Below, piece by piece: positions 26,493 to 34,909 of a DNA stretch of 64,000 nucleotides (its first letter is position 1; each line of letters begins with the position of its first letter). The notes below the pieces were generated by a model, which did not search any database, was not told the DNA's origin, and saw nothing but the letters and a program-made list of their open reading frames with translations. Source of the stretch: Promicromonospora sukumoe 327MFSha3.1 (GTDB lineage Bacteria; Actinomycetota; Actinomycetes; Actinomycetales; Cellulomonadaceae); assembly GCF_000385135.1 (NCBI RefSeq), contig NZ_ARQM01000012.1:372001-436000 (forward strand). Direction: 5' to 3'. Both the position numbers and the translations under genes were made by a program.

Positions 26493-27587
26493 TCACAGGC
26501 TCTTGGCCTGGGCGATGTCCTCGCGCGTCCAGCCGGGCAGCAGGAAGTCGTAGAACTCGGTGACCTCCTCGGCGGGCGTGTCCTCCGGTGACGTGCCCGT
26601 GAACCCGTCCTCGCACCCGGTCGCCGGTTCCGGCAGCTTCCACACGCCGTCGGTCACGAGCTGCGCACCCACCTGCGGGAACCGGTCGAAGTCGCACCGC
26701 TCCCCGTAGGTCCCGCACTGGACGCGGCCGCCGTCGCCCAGGTCGGCGTAGGACGCCACCTGCTGGATCTCACCGCCCCGGCGAGCCTGGGCGAACCCGG
26801 CATCGCAGTCGATCGACGCCCAGCCGTCGGCGGACGCCTCGCCGGACGCCTCGCCGGAAGAGACAGTCCGCAGGCCCGTCATCGACACCTCGGTCAGGGC
26901 GAACGTCGCTCCCGCCTCCTGGCCGGGCTCCACCTGGACGCCGTCGAGGTTCGTGTCCACGAACGACGAGACGCCCGTCGGCGACCGGAACACCGAGGCG
27001 AACAGGACCGCCCCGTCGAACGTCGAACCGTCGAGGCTTCCGCCGATCGCCGCCGCCGGCGCGAAGAGGTTGGTCGCCGAGACGTCCTCCAGCTTCCCGC
27101 CGACCAGCAGCGCCCCCGTGAGGTTGGCGCCGTCCAGCCGCGCGCCGGTCAGGTCCGCGCCGGTGAAGTCCGCGCAGGTCTCCACGCGGTCCCTCGACCA
27201 ACCGACCGAGGCGTCGAAGCTGACCGGGCACCCGAGGTCCATCCCGGAGAGGTCGGCACCCCGCAGGTTCATCCCGCGGAACGGCTTCACGCCCTCCGGC
27301 GCGTCCCGGATCGTCTCGCGGATGAACTGCACGTTGGCCAGCACCTGCTCCCGCTCGGCACGATCGGCCTCGACGGCCTGCGTGAGGCGTTCCCGCTCGT
27401 CGTCGATCCAGGCCTGGTAGCCGGCCAGCAGCAGGCCGACCACGAGGCTGGACACGACGCCGATGGTCACGTCGATCAGCCACCGGCGGTCAGTTTTCTT
27501 GCGGACCGGCTCGGCGCCCGACGGCGGCTCGGCCGGTTCGGGCGAGGGCTCCGGCCGTGGCGGAGCATCCTCAAGAAGTGCGTTCAT
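26493..27587 (-). CDS. Membrane-anchored pentapeptide-repeat protein
   Basis: Protein of 364 residues. A Pro-rich cytoplasmic tail (1-35) is followed by one transmembrane helix (about 38-60, VTIGVVSSLVVGLLLAGYQAW) and a short coiled coil (ERERLTQAVEADRAEREQVL). Pentapeptide repeats of the A(D/N)LxG type follow in two blocks (MNLRGADLSGMDLG; ADFTGADLTGARLDGANLTGALLVGG). The C-terminal ~120 residues hold several cysteines and are not recognised. The layout suggests a membrane-bound scaffold; no DNA-gyrase-protection type is implied. Confidence 0.82.
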   Translation of the reverse strand: MNALLEDAPPRPEPSPEPAEPPSGAEPVRKKTDRRWLIDVTIGVVSSLVVGLLLAGYQAWIDDERERLTQAVEADRAEREQVLANVQFIRETIRDAPEGVKPFRGMNLRGADLSGMDLGCPVSFDASVGWSRDRVETCADFTGADLTGARLDGANLTGALLVGGKLEDVSATNLFAPAAAIGGSLDGSTFDGAVLFASVFRSPTGVSSFVDTNLDGVQVEPGQEAGATFALTEVSMTGLRTVSSGEASGEASADGWASIDCDAGFAQARRGGEIQQVASYADLGDGGRVQCGTYGERCDFDRFPQVGAQLVTDGVWKLPEPATGCEDGFTGTSPEDTPAEEVTEFYDFLLPGWTREDIAQAKSL

Positions 27588-27731
27588 GTCGTGCGTCGTC
27601 TCCAGTCAATTCGAACAAAGCGGACACAGCATGCCGAACGGCCTGGAGCTCCGCAACGTAACTCGGGCGGGCCTTCAGGCCCGCTCGATCCGCCATCAGG
27701 ACGGCGCTTGACCTCGATCTCGGCGGGTGAA

Positions 27732-27758
27732 ACACTGCGACAAATATCGTCACAGTGT
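27732..27758. promoter_or_regulatory. TetR-type operator upstream of the tetR-glycosyltransferase genes
   Basis: A 27-base imperfect palindrome with outer arms ACACTG/CAGTGT and inner GAC/GTC around an AT-rich centre, ending 20 bases before the tetR start and just ahead of its GGGAGG. Likely autoregulatory. Confidence 0.65.
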
Positions 27759-27777
27759 CACAGCCGGGAGGCGCAGC

Positions 27778-28425
27778 ATGGTCGACAGCAGCAGACGGCG
27801 GGACGCCCTGCTCGACGCCGCCGTCGGGCTGCTCCTGAGCCGGGGCTACGACAAGCTGACCATGGTCGACGTCGCCGAGGCCGCCGACCTGAGCCGCACG
27901 ATCGTGTACCGGCACTTCGCGTCGAAGCGGGAGCTCACCGACGCGGTCGCGGCCCGCGCCCTGGCCGACTACGCCGTCCGCTGGCGGGCGGGCCTGCGCG
28001 ACGAGCCGACGCCGGGCACGCCCGCGAGCATCTACCGCGCGGGGTTCCGCGTGGTGGCCCGCGACCCGCTGCTCACGGCCATCGCCACGCGGGACCGCGA
28101 CGTCTTCGGCCGGTACCTGCGTGACCCCGCGACGACCATGCCCGGCCCGGCCGGACCGGGGTTCCTCGGCGACTTCCTCGCCCTGCAGCAGCAGGCGGGC
28201 GTGATCCGCGAGGGCGTCGACCTCGCGTCCGTCGCCGTCGTCCTGGAGTCGCTCACGGCCGCGATCATGACCGCGATCCAGGCGCACCAGGACCGGCCGG
28301 ACGGCCCGTCGCCGGAGGCCCTGATCGACACCGTCACCGAGATGATCGACCGGATGCTGACACCCGACGAGCCCGACACCGACGCCGCACTGGCCCTCCT
28401 CGACGGCCTGCTCGACCAGCGATAG
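27778..28425 (+). CDS. TetR/AcrR-family regulator
   Basis: Protein of 215 residues. The N-terminal helix-turn-helix is RRDALLDAAVGLLLSRGYDKLTMVDVAEAADLSRTIVYRHFASKRELTDAVAARALADY, typical of TetR. The ligand-binding part is unassigned. ATG 27778 was chosen over an upstream in-frame ATG because GGGAGG lies 6 bases before it and the upstream extension would cover the operator. The next gene, a glycosyltransferase, starts 31 bases later on the same strand and is the probable co-regulated target. Confidence 0.9.
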   Translation: MVDSSRRRDALLDAAVGLLLSRGYDKLTMVDVAEAADLSRTIVYRHFASKRELTDAVAARALADYAVRWRAGLRDEPTPGTPASIYRAGFRVVARDPLLTAIATRDRDVFGRYLRDPATTMPGPAGPGFLGDFLALQQQAGVIREGVDLASVAVVLESLTAAIMTAIQAHQDRPDGPSPEALIDTVTEMIDRMLTPDEPDTDAALALLDGLLDQR

Positions 28426-28456
28426 CTCGTCCCACCACCTGCGAAGAAGGGCGACC

Positions 28457-29740
28457 ATGCAGATCACGATCCTCACCGCCGGTTCGCGCGGCGACGTCGA
28501 GCCGTTGCTCGGCCTGGCGGTCGCGCTGCGCGACCAGGGGCACCACCCGACCGTCGTCGGCTCGCCGGACTTCGCGGAGCTGGCGGCGTCCTACGGCACC
28601 GAGTTCGAGTCGTTCGGCCCGGTGCTGCCCAAGTACGCGGACAACCCGGAGCTCGTCGAGCTGGTCGAGTCGGGCAACATGCTGCGGTTCATGGCCTACG
28701 GCGCCAAGACCCGCAAGCAGATGCTGCCGCAGATCATCGACGACATCTGGCGCGCCACGAAGCACAGCGAGGCCATGCTCTACAAGGGCCCGACGGCGCT
28801 GTACGGGTACAGCGTGGCGGAGAAGCTCGACATCCCCTGCGCCGACCTGCAGTTCTTCCCGGTCACGCCCACCCGCGAGTTCCCGACGTTCTTCCTGGGC
28901 GACGGCCGCAGCCGCGGCACCCTCCTGGACCGGGCGGGCTGGTGGGGTACGGACCAGATGATCTGGCGCACGATGCAGCAGCCGGGGGTGAACCGGCAGC
29001 GGCGCGAGGTGCTCGGCCTGCCGCCGCTGCGGACCAACGCCCGCGTGCTCCAGGACCGGCAGAACATGCCGCTCTACTACGCGTACAGCCCGCTCGTGCT
29101 GCCCCGCCCGGCCGACTGGCACCCCCGGATCCAGGTCACCGGGTACCTGCCCACCAGCGCCCCGGCCAGGTGGGAGCCGCCGGCCGATCTCGTCCGGTTC
29201 CTCGACGCGGGCGAGCCGCCCGTGTCGTTCGGCCTGGGCAGCGTGCCGATCGCGCAGCCGGGCCGCCTGGTGGACGCGTTCCTGGAGGCCCTCGACCGGA
29301 CCGGGCGCCGGGGCGTCATCGTCGGCGGCTGGGCGGACCTGGGCCGGGACCACGAGCTCCCCGACCACGTGCTGCGCGTCGAGTCGGCCCCGTACGACTG
29401 GCTGTTCCCGCGCCTCGCCGCGGCGGTCCACCACGGCGGCGCCGGTACGACGGCGGCGGGCCTGCGCGCCGGTATCCCCACGATCCTGGCGCCGGTGGCG
29501 GTGGACCAGTTCAGCTGGGGCCGCCGGGTCGCCGCGCTCGGCGTCGGGCCGGACCCCGTCCCCGTCAAGGTGCTCGACGCCGACCGGCTCACCGTCGCGC
29601 TGACCCGCGCCCTCACCGACGAGCGGATGCGCGAGCGGGCCGCCCGGCTGGGCGAGCGCCTGGGCCAGGAGGACGGCATCGGCCGGACGGCGGAGCTGTT
29701 CACCGACTACCTGCGCACGGCGACGGCGGCGGCGCGCTGA
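28457..29740 (+). CDS. GT1-family glycosyltransferase (UGT/macrolide-glycosyltransferase type)
   Basis: Protein of 427 residues. The N-terminal MQITILTAGSRGDVEPLLGLAVALRDQGHHPTVVG is the sugar-acceptor domain start of the GT28/UGT-like class. The C-terminal donor site AAVHHGGAGTTAAGLRAGIPTILAPVAVDQFSWGRRV contains the conserved HHGGAGT-x-G-P-x-x-x-DQ motif. Such enzymes transfer UDP- or TDP-sugars to sterols, glycolipids, macrolides or xenobiotics. Control by the adjacent TetR suggests an inducible role such as drug inactivation, which is inference. Confidence 0.9.
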   Translation: MQITILTAGSRGDVEPLLGLAVALRDQGHHPTVVGSPDFAELAASYGTEFESFGPVLPKYADNPELVELVESGNMLRFMAYGAKTRKQMLPQIIDDIWRATKHSEAMLYKGPTALYGYSVAEKLDIPCADLQFFPVTPTREFPTFFLGDGRSRGTLLDRAGWWGTDQMIWRTMQQPGVNRQRREVLGLPPLRTNARVLQDRQNMPLYYAYSPLVLPRPADWHPRIQVTGYLPTSAPARWEPPADLVRFLDAGEPPVSFGLGSVPIAQPGRLVDAFLEALDRTGRRGVIVGGWADLGRDHELPDHVLRVESAPYDWLFPRLAAAVHHGGAGTTAAGLRAGIPTILAPVAVDQFSWGRRVAALGVGPDPVPVKVLDADRLTVALTRALTDERMRERAARLGERLGQEDGIGRTAELFTDYLRTATAAAR

Positions 29741-29765
29741 ACTCGCATGGCCAGCCTCTTCGCTC

Positions 29766-30188
29766 CTACTTCTTGCCGACCCGCTCGACCTTGACGAGGG
29801 TGCCGTCGAGCAGAAGATCCAGATCCCCGTCGTCTGCGGTGAGGACGACAACGGGGCCACGCAGCGCGAGCGCGGTCGCCGCGACCACGGCATCGACGGT
29901 CATGTCACGAGCCTTGCGCCGCGACGAGGCCGCACCAGCGCGCAGCCGTCCGGCGTCGTAGCCGATCTCCGCCGTGACCTCCTCGACCCGGAGCGCCTTG
30001 GCCGCACGCCGGACCCGCGCGTCGCGGGCGGTTCCGTCGGTGACCTCCGCGAGCGTGATCGCCGAGGCGTGCAGCGTCGAGTCGGTACGACGGGCGACCG
30101 TTGCCCACGCCTGCATCTGCCGCCCGTCGTCGGCGAGCGCGGACAGCGCCTCGGAGTCCAGCAGGATCGAGTGGGGGCCGACGATCAC
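29766..30188 (-). CDS. PIN-domain toxin, VapC-like
   Basis: Protein of 140 residues with the PIN-domain acidic residues in order: Asp11 in LLDSEAL, Glu47 in TLAEV, Asp98 in TVDAVVAATAL and Asp118 in TADDGDL. VapC toxins cut RNA, often initiator tRNA or rRNA. The start overlaps the stop of the upstream antitoxin-like gene by 4 bases, the usual toxin-antitoxin arrangement. The protein ends in a Lys-rich KVERVGKK. Confidence 0.85.
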   Translation of the reverse strand: MIVGPHSILLDSEALSALADDGRQMQAWATVARRTDSTLHASAITLAEVTDGTARDARVRRAAKALRVEEVTAEIGYDAGRLRAGAASSRRKARDMTVDAVVAATALALRGPVVVLTADDGDLDLLLDGTLVKVERVGKK

Positions 30189-30424
30189 CGGGCGAGCCTC
30201 GCCATGATGGCCGCGACCTCGTCCTCGTCGACGGCGCCGTGCTCCGCTTCCATGCCCTGCAGGACGTCGTCCAGGGCGTCCCGTTCGAGCTGCCGCGCTA
30301 CCGCGCCGGCGACATAGGCGGAGAACCCGCGCGACCCGGCTCGGGCGCGGACACCCTCGGAGGTGGACACGGGCATGGAGACGGAATGCTTCTCGATACC
30401 GGCGGCAGCAGACATGTCGCCCAT
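30185..30424 (-). CDS. VapB-like antitoxin
   Basis: Protein of 79 residues. The N-terminal part (HSVSMPVSTSEGVRARAGSRGFSAYVAGAVARQLERDAL) reads like a ribbon-helix-helix DNA-binding domain. The acidic tail (MEAEHGAVDEDEVAAIMARLAR) would bind and block the PIN toxin. Start is ATG 30424 or the in-frame ATG at 30415. It sits directly before the vapC-like gene with a 4-base overlap and probably autoregulates the pair. Confidence 0.8.
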   Translation of the reverse strand: MGDMSAAAGIEKHSVSMPVSTSEGVRARAGSRGFSAYVAGAVARQLERDALDDVLQGMEAEHGAVDEDEVAAIMARLAR

Positions 30425-30463
30425 CCTACTTGGAGTAGGAATTGCGGGCCAGTGCCTGTGCCC

Positions 30464-31333
30464 TCACCGCCGCCGGTAGGCCGTGGCCAGCACCGAGACC
30501 GTCACCTCGGTGGGCAGCGCGCCTTCGTCGTCGCGCAGCTCTGCCTCGGTGACGTGGCGGGCGCTCGGCGTCATCAGCACCAGGTCGACCGCCTCCTGGC
30601 GGGTCAGCGGCGTCGTGTACTCGACCCGCTCCGTGCGAGCCTCCTCGAACCACGGGTCGAGCGCCTGGTGCAGGCGGTCCTCCTTGTCCGGGTCGACGGC
30701 CACCATCCCCGCGACCTGGCGGCGCAGCTCGGCCAGGTGCCCGCCGAACGGCCGCACGACGACCAGCGTCCCGCCCGGCCGCAGCACCCGGTGGAACTCG
30801 GCCGGGTTCCGCGGCGCGAACACGTCGAGCACCACGTCGACCTGCTCCGACTCGATCGGGAACGGCCGGAAGACGTCCCAGGTGGCGGCCGCGGCCCGCT
30901 CGTGGGCCTTCGCCGCCGTCCGCAGGGCGTGCGCGGACGTGTCCAGCCCCAGGCCGACGGCGCCCGGCATCGCGTCCAGCACGCCCGCGAGGTAGTAGCC
31001 GGTGCCGCAGCCGACGTCGACGACGGTGGCGGGCGGCCTGGCGCCGTCGCCCGCGCCCGCGGACTCGCCCGCCAGGTCCGCGACCGTGTCCTGGATCGGC
31101 GCATACCGGTCCGCGGCCAGGAAGTCGCGGCGGGCCCGCGCCATCGGTCCGTCGTCCCCGCTGGTGGCGCGCGTGCCGGTCAGCAGGCTGACGTACCCGT
31201 AGCGGGAGAGGTCAAAGCTGTGCCGGTTGGGGCAGCGCAGCGCGCCGGGCGCGGTCGTGAGCTCGTCGCCGCACGACGGGCAGCGCAGCAGCGGGAGGAT
31301 CGGGTCGAGGGCGGCGGGGACGGCGACGGGCAC
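30464..31333 (-). CDS. 23S rRNA (guanine-N1) methyltransferase, RlmA/TlrB-like
   Basis: Protein of 289 residues. An N-terminal zinc ribbon LRCPSCGDELTTAPGALRCPNRHSFD is followed by a Rossmann methyltransferase domain with SAM motif VVDVGCGTGYYLAGVL, and by DVFAPRNPAEFHRVLRPGGTLVVV. This layout is specific to RlmA(I)/(II), which methylate G745/G748 of 23S rRNA; the Streptomyces TlrB version gives tylosin resistance. Which position is methylated cannot be told. GTG 31333 was chosen because AGGAG lies 7 bases upstream. Confidence 0.9.
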   Translation of the reverse strand: MPVAVPAALDPILPLLRCPSCGDELTTAPGALRCPNRHSFDLSRYGYVSLLTGTRATSGDDGPMARARRDFLAADRYAPIQDTVADLAGESAGAGDGARPPATVVDVGCGTGYYLAGVLDAMPGAVGLGLDTSAHALRTAAKAHERAAAATWDVFRPFPIESEQVDVVLDVFAPRNPAEFHRVLRPGGTLVVVRPFGGHLAELRRQVAGMVAVDPDKEDRLHQALDPWFEEARTERVEYTTPLTRQEAVDLVLMTPSARHVTEAELRDDEGALPTEVTVSVLATAYRRR

Positions 31334-31368
31334 GGAGAGCTCCTGGCAGGGGTGATCGGGAGGGCGGG

Positions 31369-32445
31369 CTAGACGCGGTCCTGCGGGACCGGGTTGGCGG
31401 CCCGGCCCTCGGTCGACAGGAGCAGCACGACGGCGTCGGCCCGCAGCCCGATCGCCTCCCGCCAGCCGGGCTGCCCCAGGACCAGACGGGCCGCGGCGAG
31501 CGTCGCGGCGCCGCACGGTCCGGCGTCGACGCCGTCCCGGGCCAGGTCGTCGACGGCGGCGGCCGCCTGGTCGTCGGAGACGGTGACCGCGCCGTCGAGC
31601 CCGTCGCGCAGGACGGGCCAGGCCAGGGCCGAGACGGTGCCGCAGCAGAGGCCGGTCATGATCGTGTCGCCCACGGGCGCGGTGACGGGCCGGCCCGCGC
31701 GCAGCGACGCGACCAGCCCCGCCGCACGGTCGGGCTCGACGGCGAGCAGCGTGCCGCCGTCGGCCCCCGCGGTGCGGTAGTGGCTCACCACGGCCTGGGC
31801 GAACGAGCCGACGCCCACCGGGATCACCACCAGGTCGGGCGCGGCGACGCCGAGCGCCGCGAGCTGCTGGTCGGCCTCGAGGCACAGCGTCGCGTAGCCG
31901 TCGACGATCCACTGCGGGATGTCCGTGTACCCGTCCCAGGAGGTGTCCTGCACCAGCACCGCGGTCGGGTCGGCGGCCGCGTCGGCGGCGGCGCGGGCCA
32001 CGACGTCGTCGTAGTCCCCCTCGGACTCGACGGTCCGGGCGCCCTCGGCCGCGATGGCCTTCTTGGCGGCCTCGGTGATGCCGGGCGGGTAGTAGATGGT
32101 CGCGTTCGCGCCGACCAGCGCCGCGACGTGCGCGACGGCGCGGCCGTGGTTGCCGTCGGTCGCGGCGTAGAGGCGGACGGCGGTGCCACGCACGGCCTCA
32201 CGGACCGCGTCCAGCGTGATCGTGGCCAGGCCGAACCGCTCCCCCAGGGCACGCGCGATCGCGTACGACGCGCCCAGCACCTTGAACGCCGGCAGCCCGA
32301 GCCGGCTCGACTCCTCCTTGACGAGCACCCGTCCGACACCGAGCTCCGTGGCGAGGCGCGGCACGTCCCGCAGCGGTGTGGGCGCGTATCCGGGCAGGGT
32401 GCGGTGGAAGTCGATGGCGGGCACGTTGACGATTGTCCCCGACAC
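31369..32445 (-). CDS. PLP-dependent enzyme, diaminopropionate ammonia-lyase-like
   Basis: Fold-type II PLP enzyme of about 358 residues. The Schiff-base lysine is Lys55 in LPAFKVLGASYA, with ATDGNHGRAVAHVA (substrate loop, NHG) and GVGSFAQAV later on. The sequence KEESSRLGLPAFKVLG is characteristic of diaminopropionate ammonia-lyase and related threonine-dehydratase-like proteins. The start is GTG 32445 or GTG 32424; the upstream open frame overlaps the neighbouring gene. It lies 35 bases behind the rlmA-like start and may share a transcript. Confidence 0.85.
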   Translation of the reverse strand: MSGTIVNVPAIDFHRTLPGYAPTPLRDVPRLATELGVGRVLVKEESSRLGLPAFKVLGASYAIARALGERFGLATITLDAVREAVRGTAVRLYAATDGNHGRAVAHVAALVGANATIYYPPGITEAAKKAIAAEGARTVESEGDYDDVVARAAADAAADPTAVLVQDTSWDGYTDIPQWIVDGYATLCLEADQQLAALGVAAPDLVVIPVGVGSFAQAVVSHYRTAGADGGTLLAVEPDRAAGLVASLRAGRPVTAPVGDTIMTGLCCGTVSALAWPVLRDGLDGAVTVSDDQAAAAVDDLARDGVDAGPCGAATLAAARLVLGQPGWREAIGLRADAVVLLLSTEGRAANPVPQDRV

Positions 32446-32465
32446 CCCGCCCGGCGCCCGACCGG

Positions 32466-32921
32466 TCAGAGGAGCCCGACCGCCGCGAGCGCCGTCGCCA
32501 CGACGCCCGCGAGGGTGCGCACGTGGTTCCAGGAGGTCCACGGCTGCCGGTAGGCGCGCCATTCCGCGGCCTTGTCGTGGGCGGCGAGGAGGCGGTTGTT
32601 GAGCGGTACGTTCAGCGCCATCGTCACGCCGAAGGTGCCGACCAGGTACACCGCCGCGGCGGCGAGGATCCAGCCTCCGCCGGCGCGTTCGTCCACCAGG
32701 CCCCAGATGCCGGTGACCCCCGGGACGAGCAGCGCGCCGAAGAAGATGCTCATGAAGGCGGGCATCGGGGCCGTCTCGTTGATGCCGTTCATCGCGTCGC
32801 CCGCGGCCTCGTCGGACGCACGGGCGAGGCCGCTCATGACGAACGACGAGAACCCGAAGAAGACGCCCGCGGACAGGCCCAGCAGCACCACCGATGCGAC
32901 GGCGAAGATCGTCCAGACCAT
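32466..32921 (-). CDS. DUF1772-type small membrane protein
   Basis: Protein of 151 residues with four hydrophobic helices (VWTIFAVASVVLLGLSAGVFFGFSSFVM; PAFMSIFFGALLVPGVTGIW; GWILAAAAVYLVGTFGVTMALNVPLNNRL; the C-terminal VRTLAGVVATALAAVGLL). TMALNVPLNN-L and W-x-x-WNHVRT are the conserved stretches of the DUF1772/anthrone-oxygenase-like family. Function unknown. It precedes the PLP enzyme on the same strand. Confidence 0.8.
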   Translation of the reverse strand: MVWTIFAVASVVLLGLSAGVFFGFSSFVMSGLARASDEAAGDAMNGINETAPMPAFMSIFFGALLVPGVTGIWGLVDERAGGGWILAAAAVYLVGTFGVTMALNVPLNNRLLAAHDKAAEWRAYRQPWTSWNHVRTLAGVVATALAAVGLL

Positions 32922-33113
32922 GCGAGCCTCCAGGTCAGCGCAGCGGCGCGGCGTACCACAGCCACTCTTCCACGAAGGGGCCCGCGAGTTCCAGGACTAC
33001 GCCGACAGGTGAACGCGGACCGCCCGGGCGCCTGTGACACTCGGGTAACAGATCGGGCACACCGGACACGTTTCGCCCACGGAGTGTCGGTGTGCCGTGG
33101 AACACTTCGGCTC

Positions 33114-33737
33114 ATGCTCGAACTTGCCACCGGAAGCGGGCTCGCCTTGTCGGCGGGCCTCAACGCATGGATCCCGCTCATCTTTCTCGGCGTGCTGTCG
33201 CGCTTCACCGACCTGGTGGAGCTGCCGGGTACGTGGGCGTGGCTGGAGAACGGCTGGGTGATGGCGATCCTGGTCGTGCTCCTGGTGCTCGAGTTCGCGG
33301 CGGACAAGATCCCGGTGCTCGACTCGATCAACGACGTGGTGCAGACCGTGATCCGGCCCACCGCGGGCGGTATCGCGTTCGGCGCGGGCTCGATGTCCGA
33401 GACGGCGACGGTCACGGACCCGGGCGCGTTCGTGCAGTCCGGGCAGTGGATCCCGATCGTCGCGGGTGTCGTGCTGGCCCTCGGCACGCACGCGGCGAAG
33501 GCGGGCGGCCGCGTGGTCGCCAACACGGTGTCGGGTGGCACGGCGGCCCCCGTTGTCAGCGCGGCGGAGGACGCGACCAGCATCGGCGTCTCGTTCCTGG
33601 CGGTCCTGGCGCCGCTCGCGATCATCCCGGTGATGATCCTGTTCGTGGTCGGTGTGATCATGCTGATCCGGAGCCTGGTGAAGCACCGGCGCGCCCGGGC
33701 GGCGGGACAAGGCGGCGGGGATGCCTACTACGTCTGA
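33114..33737 (+). CDS. DUF4126-type membrane protein
   Basis: Protein of 207 residues with about four to five hydrophobic helices. The conserved start LATGSGLALSAGLNAWIPLIFLGVLSRF and the LEFAADKIPVLDSINDVVQTVIRPTAGGIAFGAGS stretch mark the DUF4126 family. No biochemical role is known. ATG 33114 starts at the conserved LELATGSGLA. The 3' end overlaps the next gene by 17 bases, so the two are likely co-transcribed. Confidence 0.82.
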   Translation: MLELATGSGLALSAGLNAWIPLIFLGVLSRFTDLVELPGTWAWLENGWVMAILVVLLVLEFAADKIPVLDSINDVVQTVIRPTAGGIAFGAGSMSETATVTDPGAFVQSGQWIPIVAGVVLALGTHAAKAGGRVVANTVSGGTAAPVVSAAEDATSIGVSFLAVLAPLAIIPVMILFVVGVIMLIRSLVKHRRARAAGQGGGDAYYV

Positions 33738-34836
33738 GGTCGAGGGACTCCAGCGGGCCCGGCTCACCTCGGTGGGCCTGGGTGCGCTGCGCGCGCCGGG
33801 TGACGACGGCGCCGGTGCCGGCGTCAGCGGTGTGCCCGGCGTCGTCGCCCGGCTCGGTGCGGTGCAGTCGCAGGAGCTGCACTCGTCCGCGTGGGGCGTG
33901 GCGCAGCGCCTGGCCGCGCCCGCCACGCTGGAACAGGTGCAGGGGGCGCTGGCCGACGGCTCGGTCCTGCGCACGCACGTCCTGCGGCCCACCTGGCACT
34001 ACGTGGTCCCCGAGGACCTGGCGCCGCTGATGACGGCGACCGCGCCCCGGATCCGGAAGGCGATGGCCTCGACGGAGCGGTCCTACGGCTTCGACCACGC
34101 GGCGCTCCCCCGCAGGCACGACGTCGTCGCCGGCGCGCTGGCGGACGGCCCGCTGACCCGCAAGGAGATCGGCGTCGCGCTCGCCGAGGCCGAGGGTGCG
34201 CCGCTCGATGCCTGGCACCTGGGGCAGCTGATGATGCACGCGGAGCTCGACCTGATCGTGGCGAGCGGTCCGATGCGTGGCAAGCAAGCCACCTACCGGC
34301 TGCTGGCGGAGCAGCGGTCCTGGGACGAGCACGCCGCCCGCGTCCACCTGGCCCGCGCGTACGTGCGGGGGCACGGTCCGTGCCGCGCCGAGGACGTGGC
34401 CTGGTGGGGCACCCTGACCAAGACGGCGGCCCGGGCAGCCGTGGCCGACGCCGGGCTCACCCGCCACGAGATCGCGGGCCTGACGCTCTGGACCGACGGC
34501 GACCTGCCCGAGCCGGCGCCGGCGGGCACCGTGCGCCTGCTGTCGGTCTACGACGAGTTCTTCTGCCACGACTTCAAGAGCTGGCCGTCCCTGACCCGCG
34601 ACGGCATGCCGAGCCGGTGGCTGTACACCGGCCTCGTGGTGGTGGACGGGATGATCGCCGGCGGGTGGTCGCGGGTGCTCAAGGCCCAGACCGTGGAGCT
34701 CACGGTCGAGCTCATGGACGAGCCGTCGGCCACGGTCTGGTCGGCGCTGGAGGCCGAGGCCGGGCGGTACGGCGCGTTCTGCGGCCTCGGGCCGACGCTG
34801 GCCCGCGGCCCGGTGGGCAAGGGCACCATCGGCTGA
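33721..34836 (+). CDS. Winged-helix DNA-binding domain protein (HTH_42/YcaQ-like)
   Basis: Protein of 371 residues of the HTH_42 family (three tandem winged helices). Characteristic stretches are LGAVQSQELHSSAWGVAQRL, VLRTHVLRPTWHYVVPEDL, CRAEDVAWWGTLTKTAAR and LLSVYDEFFCHDFKSWP. Related proteins (YcaQ, AlkX/AlkZ) are glycosylases that unhook DNA crosslinks or alkylated bases. The catalytic QxQ/QxD motif of those enzymes appears as QSQ (residues 46-48) here, so repair activity is plausible but unproven. Confidence 0.8.
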   Translation: MPTTSEVEGLQRARLTSVGLGALRAPGDDGAGAGVSGVPGVVARLGAVQSQELHSSAWGVAQRLAAPATLEQVQGALADGSVLRTHVLRPTWHYVVPEDLAPLMTATAPRIRKAMASTERSYGFDHAALPRRHDVVAGALADGPLTRKEIGVALAEAEGAPLDAWHLGQLMMHAELDLIVASGPMRGKQATYRLLAEQRSWDEHAARVHLARAYVRGHGPCRAEDVAWWGTLTKTAARAAVADAGLTRHEIAGLTLWTDGDLPEPAPAGTVRLLSVYDEFFCHDFKSWPSLTRDGMPSRWLYTGLVVVDGMIAGGWSRVLKAQTVELTVELMDEPSATVWSALEAEAGRYGAFCGLGPTLARGPVGKGTIG

Positions 34837-34909
34837 TCCGCCGACCGGCAGCTCGCGGCCCGGCGCGCCGGGGTGGCGTGGCCCGCACCCGGGTGGGCAG
34901 ACTCCGCAC

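Noticed and set aside
27666-27686. GC-rich hairpin (GCGGGCC/GGCCCGC) between divergent pentapeptide and tetR genes
   Set aside because: Short, common in this GC content, and no functional context; not listed as a feature.
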